NCBI RefSeq assembly: GCF_028416635.1
Contig: NZ_CP114013.1
Coordinates: forward strand, 5,704,001 to 5,768,000
DNA: 64,000 bases
Reading direction: 5' to 3'
DNA from: Baekduia alba
Lineage (GTDB): Bacteria; Actinomycetota; Thermoleophilia; Solirubrobacterales; Solirubrobacteraceae
Of this stretch, positions 1-7,511 are shown piece by piece (positions within the stretch are counted from its first letter, which is position 1; the number at the start of each line of letters is the position of its first letter). A program made the position numbers and the translations under genes. The notes beneath the pieces were generated by a model, which did not search any database, was not told the origin of the DNA, and saw only the letters and a list, made by a program, of their open reading frames with translations.

Positions 1-1
1 C

Positions 2-448
2 CAGTGCGTCAACGAGTCGGTCTCCGTCCTGTATCCGCGGGGCGGCAAGGACGGCCCGGAGCTCGTGGACGTCAAAGGCGTGAAGGCCAAGTACGGCATC
101 CGCCCCGACCAGGTCCCGGACTTCATCGCGTTGCGCGGCGACCCGTCCGACGGGATCCCGGGCGCCAAGGGCATCGGCGAGAAGACCGCCGGGGAGATCC
201 TGCGCGTGCACGGCACGCTGGACGACGCGATCGCCAACGCCGACGCGGAGCGCCCGCGCGTGGCCGCAGCGCTCCGGAATCAGGCCGACGAGCTGCGCGA
301 GTTCCGCAAGATCGCGACGCTCCAGCCGATCTCAGTGGCGTGCCCGCAGGACGCTCCGACGACGTACGGCAAGGCCTCCGAGGCCGCGTCGACGCGCGGG
401 ATGGGGCGACTTTCGGAGCGTTTGGCGGGGTTGGCGAAGAAGGACTAA
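2..448 (+). CDS. 5'-3' exonuclease (FEN/PolA N-terminal type), 3' part
   Basis: The frame is open from the left edge, so the beginning of the gene lies outside the window; 148 codons and a TAA stop remain. The visible part contains the helix-hairpin-helix of the PolA-type 5'-3' exonuclease family, GDPSDGIPGAKGIGEKTA at 137-190, which in this family grips duplex DNA next to the cut site. The chain ends about 85 residues later with no polymerase domain, so this looks like a stand-alone flap/5' exonuclease acting in repair or Okazaki-fragment processing rather than DNA polymerase I. The metal-binding aspartates would lie upstream and cannot be checked. Confidence 0.85.
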   Translation, partial: QCVNESVSVLYPRGGKDGPELVDVKGVKAKYGIRPDQVPDFIALRGDPSDGIPGAKGIGEKTAGEILRVHGTLDDAIANADAERPRVAAALRNQADELREFRKIATLQPISVACPQDAPTTYGKASEAASTRGMGRLSERLAGLAKKD

Positions 449-507
449 GCGGTGCGCGCGCGAACGTCGCGCTGTTGAACGCCGAACCGTCTGCCGATGC
501 TTCCGCG

Positions 508-2649
508 ATGATCCTCCGCGTGGTGCGACGTGTCGCTGCCTGCTGGTCTGTCGTCGCACTGGTTTGCGCGGCGTTAGCCGGCGCCGCCCACGCCGCCCCG
601 AGCGCGCCGCCGCGCGCGGTGGACCTGGACGCCGCCGGCTGGGAGTACGCGCCCGATCCGACCGGCGCCGGCCTGCGCGGACTCGGGCCCTCCCACCCGG
701 GCGGCCCCAGCGGCCTCACGTGGTCGGCCGTCGACCTCCCGCACGTCTTCGACCCCACGCCGGACACGAAGGCCTTCCACGGCCAGACGGGCTGGTACCG
801 CCTCTCGGTCACGCGCCCGACCGCCTCGCCGGCCGGCTTCGACTGGGGCATCCGCTTCGACCAGGTCCGCCGCGTCGCCGACGTCTTCGTCGACGGCCGG
901 CGCGTCGCGGTCCACTCCGACCCTTACGCGCCGTTCACCGTCGCGCTGCCCCAGTTGCGCGACGGGCGCCCGCACGCGGTCGTCGTCCGCGCCGACAGCC
1001 ACAAGGCCGAAGAGCCGCGCGAGGGCTGGTGGAACTGGGGCGGGATGACGCGCGCGGCCACGCTGGTCCCGCTCGGCGCGATCGTGGCGCGCGACACCGG
1101 CTTCCTGCCGCAGCGCACCTGCCGCGGCGACGACTGCACGTGGAGCGTCACGGTCGACACCACGCTCTTCAACCGCGGGACGACGACGGTCTCCGCGCGG
1201 CTCGCCGCGCGGCTGACGACGCCCGACGGCAAGCCGGCCGGCCGCGGGACCGCGACGTCGCGGCCGATCGCCCCCGGCGAGACCGCGCGCGTGCGCTTCC
1301 GCGTCCCGGTCGCCGACGACGACGTCCAGCTCTGGGGTCCTGGCCACCCGGCGCTCTACGGCGCCGCGCTGGACACGCTCGGCGCCGGCGGCGCGGTCCA
1401 GCAGCACGACGCCGCCCGCATCGGCCTGCGGACCGTGACCGTGCACGACGGGCTCCTGACGCTCAACGGCCAGCCCGTGGAGCTGCGCGGCGCGTCGATC
1501 CAGGAGGACGTCGACGGCCACGGCCCGGCGCTCACCGACGCCGACGTCAACGGGATCGTCGCCCAGCTCAAGGCCGTCGGGGCGAACGTCACGCGCGCCC
1601 ACTACGCGCTCGACCAGCGCCTGCAGGACAAGCTCGACCAGGCCGGGATCATGGTCTGGACGCAGGCCCCGATCTACCACCGCGACCGCCTGCTGGTCAC
1701 CGCGGACCAGCGCGACACGGCGCTGTCGACGGTCCGCGCCGCGGTGCTGCAGACCCGCAACCACCCGTCGACGATCACGCACTCGGTCGCCAACGAGCTG
1801 TCGGTGATCCCCGACAAGGTCCCCGGCACCGCCGCCTTCCTGCGCGACGCCCGCGCGCTGACGCTGGACCTGGACCCGACGCTGCCGACGTCGGTCGACA
1901 CGCTCAGCTACCCCGGCTACCCGCGGCAGGCGGCCTACGCCGCGTTCGACCTGCTGGGCATCAACTCGTACTTCGGCTGGTACCCGGGCAAGCCGGGGCA
2001 CTCGACCGCCGACATCCGCTCGCTCGCCCCGTACCTGAGCGGGATGCGCACCATGTACCCCAACTCGGGGCTCGTGCTGACCGAGTTCGGCGCCGAGGCC
2101 ACGATGACCGGCCCGGCGACCGAGAAGCAGACCTACGCCTTCCAGGAGGTCTACACGCGCAACGTCCTCGCGGCCGTCAAGTCCGCGCCGACGCTGAGCG
2201 GAGCGATCTACTGGACGCTGCGCGAGTTCGCGGTCAAGCCGGCGTGGGACGGCGGCGCGCAACTGCCGGGCGCCGACCGCAACGCGATCCACCACAAGGG
2301 CCTCGTCACCTACGACGGCCGGCCCAAGCCCGCCTACGACGTCCTGCGCGACGACATCCGGGCGACCCCGCTGGACCGGCCCGCGGCCGACGTCGCGCTC
2401 GCCCTGGGCACGCGCGTCCCGGACCGCGACCGCGGCGGCGTCGGGTTCGGCGTCGCGCTCGGGATCCTGATCGCGGTCGGCGTCCTGCTGGTGGTCGACC
2501 TCTGGGCGTTCACCGGCTGGCGCCGCGCGCTGCTCGACGAGACGCGCGACGCCCGCGCCGCCGCCCGTCGCCGCCGCGCGCAGGCGGTCCGCGCCCGCCG
2601 CGAGGCCGCCGAGGCCGAGCAGGCCGAGGCCGCGCTGCGCGTCGCCTAG
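508..2649 (+). CDS. secreted, membrane-anchored glycoside hydrolase family 2 (beta-galactosidase/glucuronidase-like)
   Basis: A 713-residue protein starting at ATG 508, chosen because it opens a clear signal peptide (VALVCAALAGAAHAA). The order is sugar-binding jelly-roll (about 30-200), Ig-like sandwich (205-320) and TIM barrel (325-630). The GH2 acid/base glutamate is E430 in VANELS and the nucleophile is E526 in VLTEFGAEA, so the enzyme should be active. A C-terminal membrane segment (about 645-670) followed by an Arg-rich tail would hold it on the outer face of the membrane. The frame is open much further upstream, across the exonuclease stop, but that stretch is not GH2-like. Its sugar specificity cannot be read; a role in turnover of the neighbouring surface polysaccharide is inference. 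Confidence 0.85.
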   Translation: MILRVVRRVAACWSVVALVCAALAGAAHAAPSAPPRAVDLDAAGWEYAPDPTGAGLRGLGPSHPGGPSGLTWSAVDLPHVFDPTPDTKAFHGQTGWYRLSVTRPTASPAGFDWGIRFDQVRRVADVFVDGRRVAVHSDPYAPFTVALPQLRDGRPHAVVVRADSHKAEEPREGWWNWGGMTRAATLVPLGAIVARDTGFLPQRTCRGDDCTWSVTVDTTLFNRGTTTVSARLAARLTTPDGKPAGRGTATSRPIAPGETARVRFRVPVADDDVQLWGPGHPALYGAALDTLGAGGAVQQHDAARIGLRTVTVHDGLLTLNGQPVELRGASIQEDVDGHGPALTDADVNGIVAQLKAVGANVTRAHYALDQRLQDKLDQAGIMVWTQAPIYHRDRLLVTADQRDTALSTVRAAVLQTRNHPSTITHSVANELSVIPDKVPGTAAFLRDARALTLDLDPTLPTSVDTLSYPGYPRQAAYAAFDLLGINSYFGWYPGKPGHSTADIRSLAPYLSGMRTMYPNSGLVLTEFGAEATMTGPATEKQTYAFQEVYTRNVLAAVKSAPTLSGAIYWTLREFAVKPAWDGGAQLPGADRNAIHHKGLVTYDGRPKPAYDVLRDDIRATPLDRPAADVALALGTRVPDRDRGGVGFGVALGILIAVGVLLVVDLWAFTGWRRALLDETRDARAAARRRRAQAVRARREAAEAEQAEAALRVA

Positions 2650-2658
2650 CCAGGTGCG

Positions 2659-3141
2659 CTAGCCGCTCGCGCGCCCGCGGGCCAGGCGCCCGCTCCAGCG
2701 CAGCTGCACCGCGTCGAGCTCCGTGCGCCCGTGGCCACCGCGGGCCATCCATCCGACCGCGTCGACGTGGTCGCCCACCGTCGGCAGCCCGGTGGGCAGC
2801 TCGCGCGGCAGCTTGACGACGTGCATGTGGAAGCGGCTGACGACGAACAGGTGGCGGTCGCCGTCGCCGTCGCCGTCGTGGCCCTGGCGCCAGACCACGC
2901 GACCGGCCACGTGCAGGCACGTCGTGTAGCCCGACCAGCGCGCCACCGCCCAGCACGGCCGGGTCCAGCGCGGCGCGCGGTCCTGCTGGGCGTGGCTCAC
3001 CAGCCGTGCGCGCGGAAAGCTGTCGAGCTCGCCGGGCGCGGCGGCGACCGCCGCGACGGCGGCCAGCAGGACGAGGACGACAGCGAGCCCGGCGGCCACC
3101 CGACGCCCGCGGCGCGAGCGGGTCGGGGCGGCGGCGGACAT
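2659..3141 (-). CDS. membrane-anchored protein with OB-fold-like domain
   Basis: 160 residues, convergent with the GH2 gene (9-bp gap). An Arg-rich N-terminus precedes a hydrophobic segment (about 15-35, VAAGLAVVLVLLAAVAAVAA), a signal anchor or signal peptide. The exported part has two close cysteines, a GHDGDGDGDRHLFVV strand region and VGDHVDAVGWMARGG followed by ELDAVQLRW. That pattern recalls small secreted OB-fold proteins with a DGD-containing strand, but no active site is evident. The 5' end is 4 bp from the cupin gene stop, so the two are probably cotranscribed. Function unknown. Confidence 0.6.
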   Translation of the reverse strand: MSAAAPTRSRRGRRVAAGLAVVLVLLAAVAAVAAAPGELDSFPRARLVSHAQQDRAPRWTRPCWAVARWSGYTTCLHVAGRVVWRQGHDGDGDGDRHLFVVSRFHMHVVKLPRELPTGLPTVGDHVDAVGWMARGGHGRTELDAVQLRWSGRLARGRASG

Positions 3142-3145
3142 CCGC

Positions 3146-3511
3146 TCAGTGTGCCGTGGTGCCCTCGCGTCCGTAACTGTCCGAAAGTCGAACCACGTCG
3201 TCGAGCTCCGGCGTGGAGACCTCCAGGACGTCGGCGTCCGCGAGCGCCTCGATCGTGTGGATCTCGCCCGGCCGGTTGCGCCAGACGTGGCCGGGCTCGA
3301 TCTCGACCTCGGTCACGTCGTCCTCGCTCGTCCCCTTCACGAGCATCAGCCGGCCGGACAGCAGGTAGCTGCTCTCGTCCTTGGCCTCGTGGTACTGCAG
3401 CGAGAGCCGGTGGCCGGCGTCGACGTGGAGGATCTTGCCGGCGTAGCGGTCGGTGAGGGCGTACCAGAGCTCGTAGCCCCAGGGCTTCTCGACGCGACGC
3501 GGCAGGTCCAT
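3146..3511 (-). CDS. cupin protein, mannose-6-phosphate isomerase type II-like
   Basis: 121 residues with one cupin barrel. EKPWGYELWY at the N-terminus and the metal-site pattern LSLQYHEAKDESSYLLSG, then PGHVWRNRPGEIHTIEA, match the C-terminal isomerase domain of bifunctional GDP-mannose pyrophosphorylase/phosphomannose isomerase proteins. The usual N-terminal nucleotidyltransferase is absent. Stand-alone cupins of this kind may interconvert fructose-6-P and mannose-6-P or only bind sugar. Location upstream of a polysaccharide locus fits a role in supplying mannose units, but that is inference. Confidence 0.75.
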   Translation of the reverse strand: MDLPRRVEKPWGYELWYALTDRYAGKILHVDAGHRLSLQYHEAKDESSYLLSGRLMLVKGTSEDDVTEVEIEPGHVWRNRPGEIHTIEALADADVLEVSTPELDDVVRLSDSYGREGTTAH

Positions 3512-3537
3512 GGTGTGAGGTTGTACCGAAGGCCCGC

Positions 3538-3735
3538 TCAGCTCGCGGCTTCGAGGCCCACGCGCTCCTCCAGCTCGACCGCTCGCAGGAGCTGGCAGTC
3601 ATCAGGCACGAACGCCTCCGGACCGCCGTCGCGCAGATGCGTGGAGATGACCCGCAGGTCGTCGTCCAAGAGGGTCACCCGGCGCACGCGACCGGCATGG
3701 CGCTCCAGGTACAGCCAATGAGATTCGGCCATCAT
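3538..3735 (-). CDS. small conserved-looking hypothetical protein
   Basis: 65 residues starting at ATG 3735, with a second ATG directly behind it at 3732. The start is chosen because GAAAGGG (complement of 3737-3743), a good ribosome binding site, lies just upstream; the frame stays open to 3834, but that extension is Arg-rich and uncharacteristic. The protein is compact (ESHWLYLERHAGRVRRVTLL then VPDDCQLLRAVELEERVG) with no export signal. It lies 26 bp upstream of the cupin gene. I do not recognise the family. Confidence 0.55.
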   Translation of the reverse strand: MMAESHWLYLERHAGRVRRVTLLDDDLRVISTHLRDGGPEAFVPDDCQLLRAVELEERVGLEAAS

Positions 3736-3857
3736 GGCCCTTTCGCAATTCCGAGGAGCACGCCGCACCGCGCTCCGATCCCGCGAGGCTAACCCACCGC
3801 CGCGCCGCGGATGAGGGATATGACTGCCCCACATCGGGCGCCGTCAGGAAAACGACG

Positions 3858-4937
3858 TTAGGGCGTGAACTTCACGTTGATGACGTCGCCGTCGCGCATC
3901 ACGTAGTCGCGCCCTTCGAGGCGCAGCGTGCCGCGGTCGCGCGCGCCCGCGAAGCCGCCCGCCTCCAGCAGCGCGTCCCAGCCGATGACCTCGGCGCGGA
4001 CGAAGCCCTTCTGGATGTCGGTGTGGATCGCGCCCGCCGCATGCCAGGCGGTGAGGCCGTCGCGCAGGTGCCAGGTCTGGGCGATCGTGCCGTCCCCGGC
4101 GGTGAAGAACGAGTTGAGGTTCAACAGCGCGAACGCCCCCTGCGAGACGCGGTCCAGCCCGGACTCGCTGACGCCGAGGTCGGCGCGCATCGCGGCGGCG
4201 TCCTCGTCGTCGAGCTCGGACAGCTCGGCCTCCAGGCGCGAGGAGACCGCGACGGCGCCGGCGCCGATCGCGTCCGCGTGGGCCTGGATCTCCGGCGGGA
4301 CCTCGTCGGTGCCCTCGTCGACGTTGGCCACGAACAGCACCGGCTTGGAGGTCAGCGGCGCGAGGTTGCGCAGCGCGTCGGGCGCGGCGTCGGGAACCGG
4401 CACGGTCCGGACGGCCTCGCCGGCCTGGAGCGCGGCGACGACGTCGCGCAGCCACCGCTCCTCGGCCTGCGCCTCCTTGTCACCGCTCTTGGCCTGCTTG
4501 GCGACGCGGTCGACGCGGCGCTCGGCCTGCTCGAGGTCGGCGTAGATCAGCTCGGTCTCGATCGTCTCGACGTCGCGCGCCGGGTCGACCGAGCCCTCGG
4601 AGTGCAGGATGCCGTCGTCGTGGTGGGCGCGGACGACGTGGACGATCGCGTCGGTCTCGCGGATGTTGGCCAGGAACTTGTTCCCGAGCCCCTCGCCCTC
4701 CGAGGCGCCGCGCACGAGGCCGGCGATGTCATGGAAGGCGATCGTGTCCCACACGACCTCGGACGAGCTGAGCAACTGCGACAACTTGCCCATCCGCTCG
4801 TCGCGGACGGGCACGATCGCCACGTTGGGCTCGATCGTGGTGAACGGGTAGTTCGCCGCCTCCGCGCCCGCCTTGGTGAGCGCGTTGAAGAGCGATGACT
4901 TGCCCGCGTTGGGCATGCCGACGATCCCGACCTTCAT
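3858..4937 (-). CDS. ychF: Obg-family GTPase/ATPase YchF
   Basis: 359 residues, close to the usual 360-364. The protein starts MKVGIVGMPNAGKSSLFNAL, giving the P-loop at residues 7-15. DIAGLVRGASEGEGLG is the G3 region, and the G4 position near residue 206 reads NVDE instead of NKxD, the mark of YchF proteins that prefer ATP over GTP. A C-terminal TGS domain follows (about 275-359). The family binds ribosomes and modulates translation and stress responses. The ATG overlaps the stop of the upstream PAP2 gene by 4 bp (ATGA), so translation is probably coupled. Confidence 0.95.
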   Translation of the reverse strand: MKVGIVGMPNAGKSSLFNALTKAGAEAANYPFTTIEPNVAIVPVRDERMGKLSQLLSSSEVVWDTIAFHDIAGLVRGASEGEGLGNKFLANIRETDAIVHVVRAHHDDGILHSEGSVDPARDVETIETELIYADLEQAERRVDRVAKQAKSGDKEAQAEERWLRDVVAALQAGEAVRTVPVPDAAPDALRNLAPLTSKPVLFVANVDEGTDEVPPEIQAHADAIGAGAVAVSSRLEAELSELDDEDAAAMRADLGVSESGLDRVSQGAFALLNLNSFFTAGDGTIAQTWHLRDGLTAWHAAGAIHTDIQKGFVRAEVIGWDALLEAGGFAGARDRGTLRLEGRDYVMRDGDVINVKFTP

Positions 4938-5431
4938 GAAGTGGTTGCTCCTCCTACGAGCGTGCCGAGCAGCGCGCCGGCGAGGATGTCCGAGGGGTAG
5001 TGCACGCCGAGGTAGACGCGCGAGGCGGCCATCGCGGTGGCCACCGGGTAGACCTTGCCCGCGCCGACGAGCGGCGCGAAGCCGCGCGCCGCCGCGAACG
5101 ACGACGACGCGTGCGCCGACGGGAAGCTCAGCTGCGTCGGCGTGCTGATGAGCGCCGGCAGGCCGGCGAGCTGCGGCCGCCGGCGGCGGACCACCAGCTT
5201 GATCGCCGTGTTGAGGACGTAGGCGCCGGCGACGCCGGCGGTGGCCCGGGTCCATCGCGAACGCCGCGGCCGGTCGACGACCGCGCCGACCGTCCCGAGC
5301 GCGAGCCACAGCGCCGCGTGCTCGCCGGTCCGCGAGAACGCGCGCACGGCGCGCTCGGCGCGTGCCGAGTGCCCGCGGGTGCGGGCGGCCACGGCGAGCG
5401 CGGCGTCGAAGCGGGCCAGGACGGGGGTCAT
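4934..5431 (-). CDS. PAP2-family membrane phosphatase
   Basis: 165 residues with three to four short hydrophobic segments. All PAP2 signature blocks are present: KLVVRRRRP (motif 1), PSAH (motif 2) and SRVYLGVHYPSD (motif 3, with the catalytic histidine). Small PAP2 enzymes of this size dephosphorylate undecaprenyl pyrophosphate or phosphatidyl phosphates at the outer face of the membrane. Next to a polysaccharide locus, lipid-carrier recycling is a reasonable inference. It overlaps ychF by 4 bp. Confidence 0.85.
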   Translation of the reverse strand: MTPVLARFDAALAVAARTRGHSARAERAVRAFSRTGEHAALWLALGTVGAVVDRPRRSRWTRATAGVAGAYVLNTAIKLVVRRRRPQLAGLPALISTPTQLSFPSAHASSSFAAARGFAPLVGAGKVYPVATAMAASRVYLGVHYPSDILAGALLGTLVGGATTS

Positions 5432-5483
5432 CGACGCGCAACGGTAGTCCGTCGCGCGCCGCGGCCGCCGTGCGGCCGCCGCC

Positions 5484-5741
5484 TACTGGCCGCGGCGGGC
5501 CAACATGTAGGGGACGGTGCGCAGCGGGAGCTTGAAGTCGCCGAACAGGCTCCGGGTCGTCACGTAGAGGTAGTCGACCCTTGACCATCTCGTGCATCGG
5601 CACCCGCGCCGAGCCCACGATCGGCCAGTGGCCGGTCATCCCCGGCGTCAGCGCGAGGCGGCGGGCGGTCATCGCCGGTGATCGTGCTGCCCTCGCTGGC
5701 GATCAGCGGGCGCGGGCCCACCAGCGACATCTCGCCGCGCG
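5484..5741 (-). pseudogene. decayed partial copy of the neighbouring sugar transferase 3' end
   Basis: This stretch aligns with 5766-6021, the last 85 or so codons of the adjacent sugar transferase. Shared pieces include [17 protein letters not shown] and [13 protein letters not shown]. Relative to the intact gene it carries a single-base insertion at about 5579 (gacccttgacc versus gaccttgacc) and another near 5665, so the three matching pieces fall in different frames. Similarity stops abruptly at the GCCGCGC after 5735. It is either a tandem partial duplication or the last remnant of a second, diverged paralogue. Nothing suggests that it is translated. Confidence 0.75.
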
Positions 5742-5764
5742 ACGTGCACAACGAAGGCAGCGAC

Positions 5765-7234
5765 CTACATGCCGCGGCGGGCCACCATGTACGGGAGCGT
5801 ACGGGCCAGGATCTTGACGTCCTCGAACAGGCTCCAGGTCGTCACGTACACGTAGTCGACCTTGACCATCTCGTGCATCGGCACGCGTGACGAACCCATG
5901 ATCTGCCAGTGGCCGGTCATGCCCGGCGTCAGGTGCAGGCGCCTGCGGTCGTAGCCGGTGATCGTCTTGTCCTCGCTGTAGATCAGCGGGCGCGGGCCGA
6001 CCAGCGACATCTCGCCGCGCAGCACGTTGAGCAGCTGCGGCAGCTCGTCGAGCGACGTCTTGCGCAGGAGGCGCCCCACACGCGTGATCCGCGGGTCATC
6101 GGCGATCTTGAACAGGCCGTCGGCCTCGTTGTGCTGGTGCAGCTCGTCCTTGCGCGCCTCGGCGTCGGCGACCATCGTCCGGAACTTGTAGATCCGGAAG
6201 GGCGCGCCGTCGCGGCCGATGCGCTCCTGACGGAACAGGACCGGGCCGTGCGAGTCGAGCTTGACGAGGACCGCGAAGAGCGCGAGCAGCGGTGCCAGCA
6301 GGACGAGGCCGACGGTCGCGCCGGCGAGGTCGAACGCGCGCTTGAGCAGCTGCGACGAGCGGCCGAGCGCGAACTCGCGGACGCCCATGATCGTCATGCC
6401 GCCGAGGTCGTCGAAGACCACCGACTGGCCGACGACGTCGAAGACGTGCGGCAGGATGCTGACGCGCACGCCGAGCGCCTTGCTCGCCCGGATCACGTCG
6501 AGCGTGACCTGCGGGTTGGTCTGGCTCGGCACGACCAGGATCCGGTGCGCGTCGAGCGTGCGGATCATCTCGCCGAGCGTGGCCTGGTCGACCGGGCGCT
6601 CCTCGGCGGTGAGGTCGGAGACGCGCTGCAGCGACATCCGGCCGACGAGGCGGGCGTGGGCGGCCACGTTCTCGAGCTTGTGCTGGATGCGCGCGTAGGA
6701 GCTGGCGTCGCCGATCAGCAGCAGGCGCTCCTCGGGCACGGCGCGGGCCGCGACCGAGCGCGCCGCTCGGCGGAACGCCAGGCCGAGGACGAAGAGCGAC
6801 GCGAACAGGATCAGCGCCTGGCCCTTGCCGAGCGGGCCGTTGATGACGACGCCGTCGAGCATCCACACGGCCAACGTGTAGATCGCGGCGAGCTGGAGCA
6901 GCTTGGGCGCCTCGTCCATCGTGGTCTTGTGGATCACCAGCTCGTCGCGGTCGTACAGGCCGCTGAGCTTGGACGCGACGCAGACCAGCGGCAGCCCGAG
7001 CAGCACGCTCAGGCTCAGCTGGTCGACGCCGAAGACGTTCGCGCACAGCAGCAGCGCGACGAGCGCCGACAGCGCGTCGGCCACGGCGAGGCTGCGCCGG
7101 TAGCGGCGGTCGCGCTGGAGGACGGCCGGGTTCGTGTCGAGCGATTCCTCGATCACCGGCGACGACGAGCGCAGGCCGGTGATGCGCATCAGGGTGCCGG
7201 GGCTTGTCTCGGGCATGCGAAGCGGGACTCGCAA
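5765..7234 (-). CDS. polyprenyl-phosphate sugar phosphotransferase (exopolysaccharide initiating enzyme)
   Basis: 489 residues of the WbaP/CpsE/EpsL superfamily, which links the first sugar-phosphate to undecaprenyl phosphate. The N-terminal third has about four membrane segments, then a nucleotide-fold region, then the catalytic domain from about residue 295: KRAFDLAGA with a membrane helix, [46 protein letters not shown] and [16 protein letters not shown]. Starts at 7216 and 7189 are also possible. A 277-bp leader with a 13-bp palindrome lies upstream. This is the likely entry enzyme for the repeat unit made by the genes to the right. Confidence 0.92.
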   Translation of the reverse strand: MRVPLRMPETSPGTLMRITGLRSSSPVIEESLDTNPAVLQRDRRYRRSLAVADALSALVALLLCANVFGVDQLSLSVLLGLPLVCVASKLSGLYDRDELVIHKTTMDEAPKLLQLAAIYTLAVWMLDGVVINGPLGKGQALILFASLFVLGLAFRRAARSVAARAVPEERLLLIGDASSYARIQHKLENVAAHARLVGRMSLQRVSDLTAEERPVDQATLGEMIRTLDAHRILVVPSQTNPQVTLDVIRASKALGVRVSILPHVFDVVGQSVVFDDLGGMTIMGVREFALGRSSQLLKRAFDLAGATVGLVLLAPLLALFAVLVKLDSHGPVLFRQERIGRDGAPFRIYKFRTMVADAEARKDELHQHNEADGLFKIADDPRITRVGRLLRKTSLDELPQLLNVLRGEMSLVGPRPLIYSEDKTITGYDRRRLHLTPGMTGHWQIMGSSRVPMHEMVKVDYVYVTTWSLFEDVKILARTLPYMVARRGM

Positions 7235-7511
7235 AGGAGTGGGTCCTCAGGGGAATGGGGGATTGGGGTCCTGCTGGAACCCGCCTGCCGGAGCTTCCTG
7301 CTCTGCGATGGCCCCGCGACGGCGGATCGCGCGACGGTCCCGTCCCTGGGCGTGCCGCGCCGAACGCCGTTCAAGCTAGCGTCTAGGAAGAGACCGTCTC
7401 TACTGCTAATGGACGAGGGCGCTTCGACTACCGGTCCAGTGTTCGCGTTCTGACATCCCCAACTTCGGGTCGACCCCACGATCGGGTGGTCATCTCACTG
7501 CATGGTCTTGC
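7235..7511 (-). promoter_or_regulatory. 277-bp leader between two minus-strand genes with a 13-bp palindrome
   Basis: This gene-free stretch lies upstream of the sugar transferase and is visibly less GC-rich than its surroundings. It holds the palindrome AGAGACCGTCTCT (7389-7401), a plausible protein-binding site. It probably contains the promoter of the sugar transferase gene, but I could not assign -35 and -10 boxes with confidence. Confidence 0.35.

Noticed and set aside
4-507. In-frame upstream extension of the GH2 gene
   Set aside because: It runs antagonistically across the exonuclease reading frame and is Arg-rich; the signal peptide at ATG 508 marks the real start.
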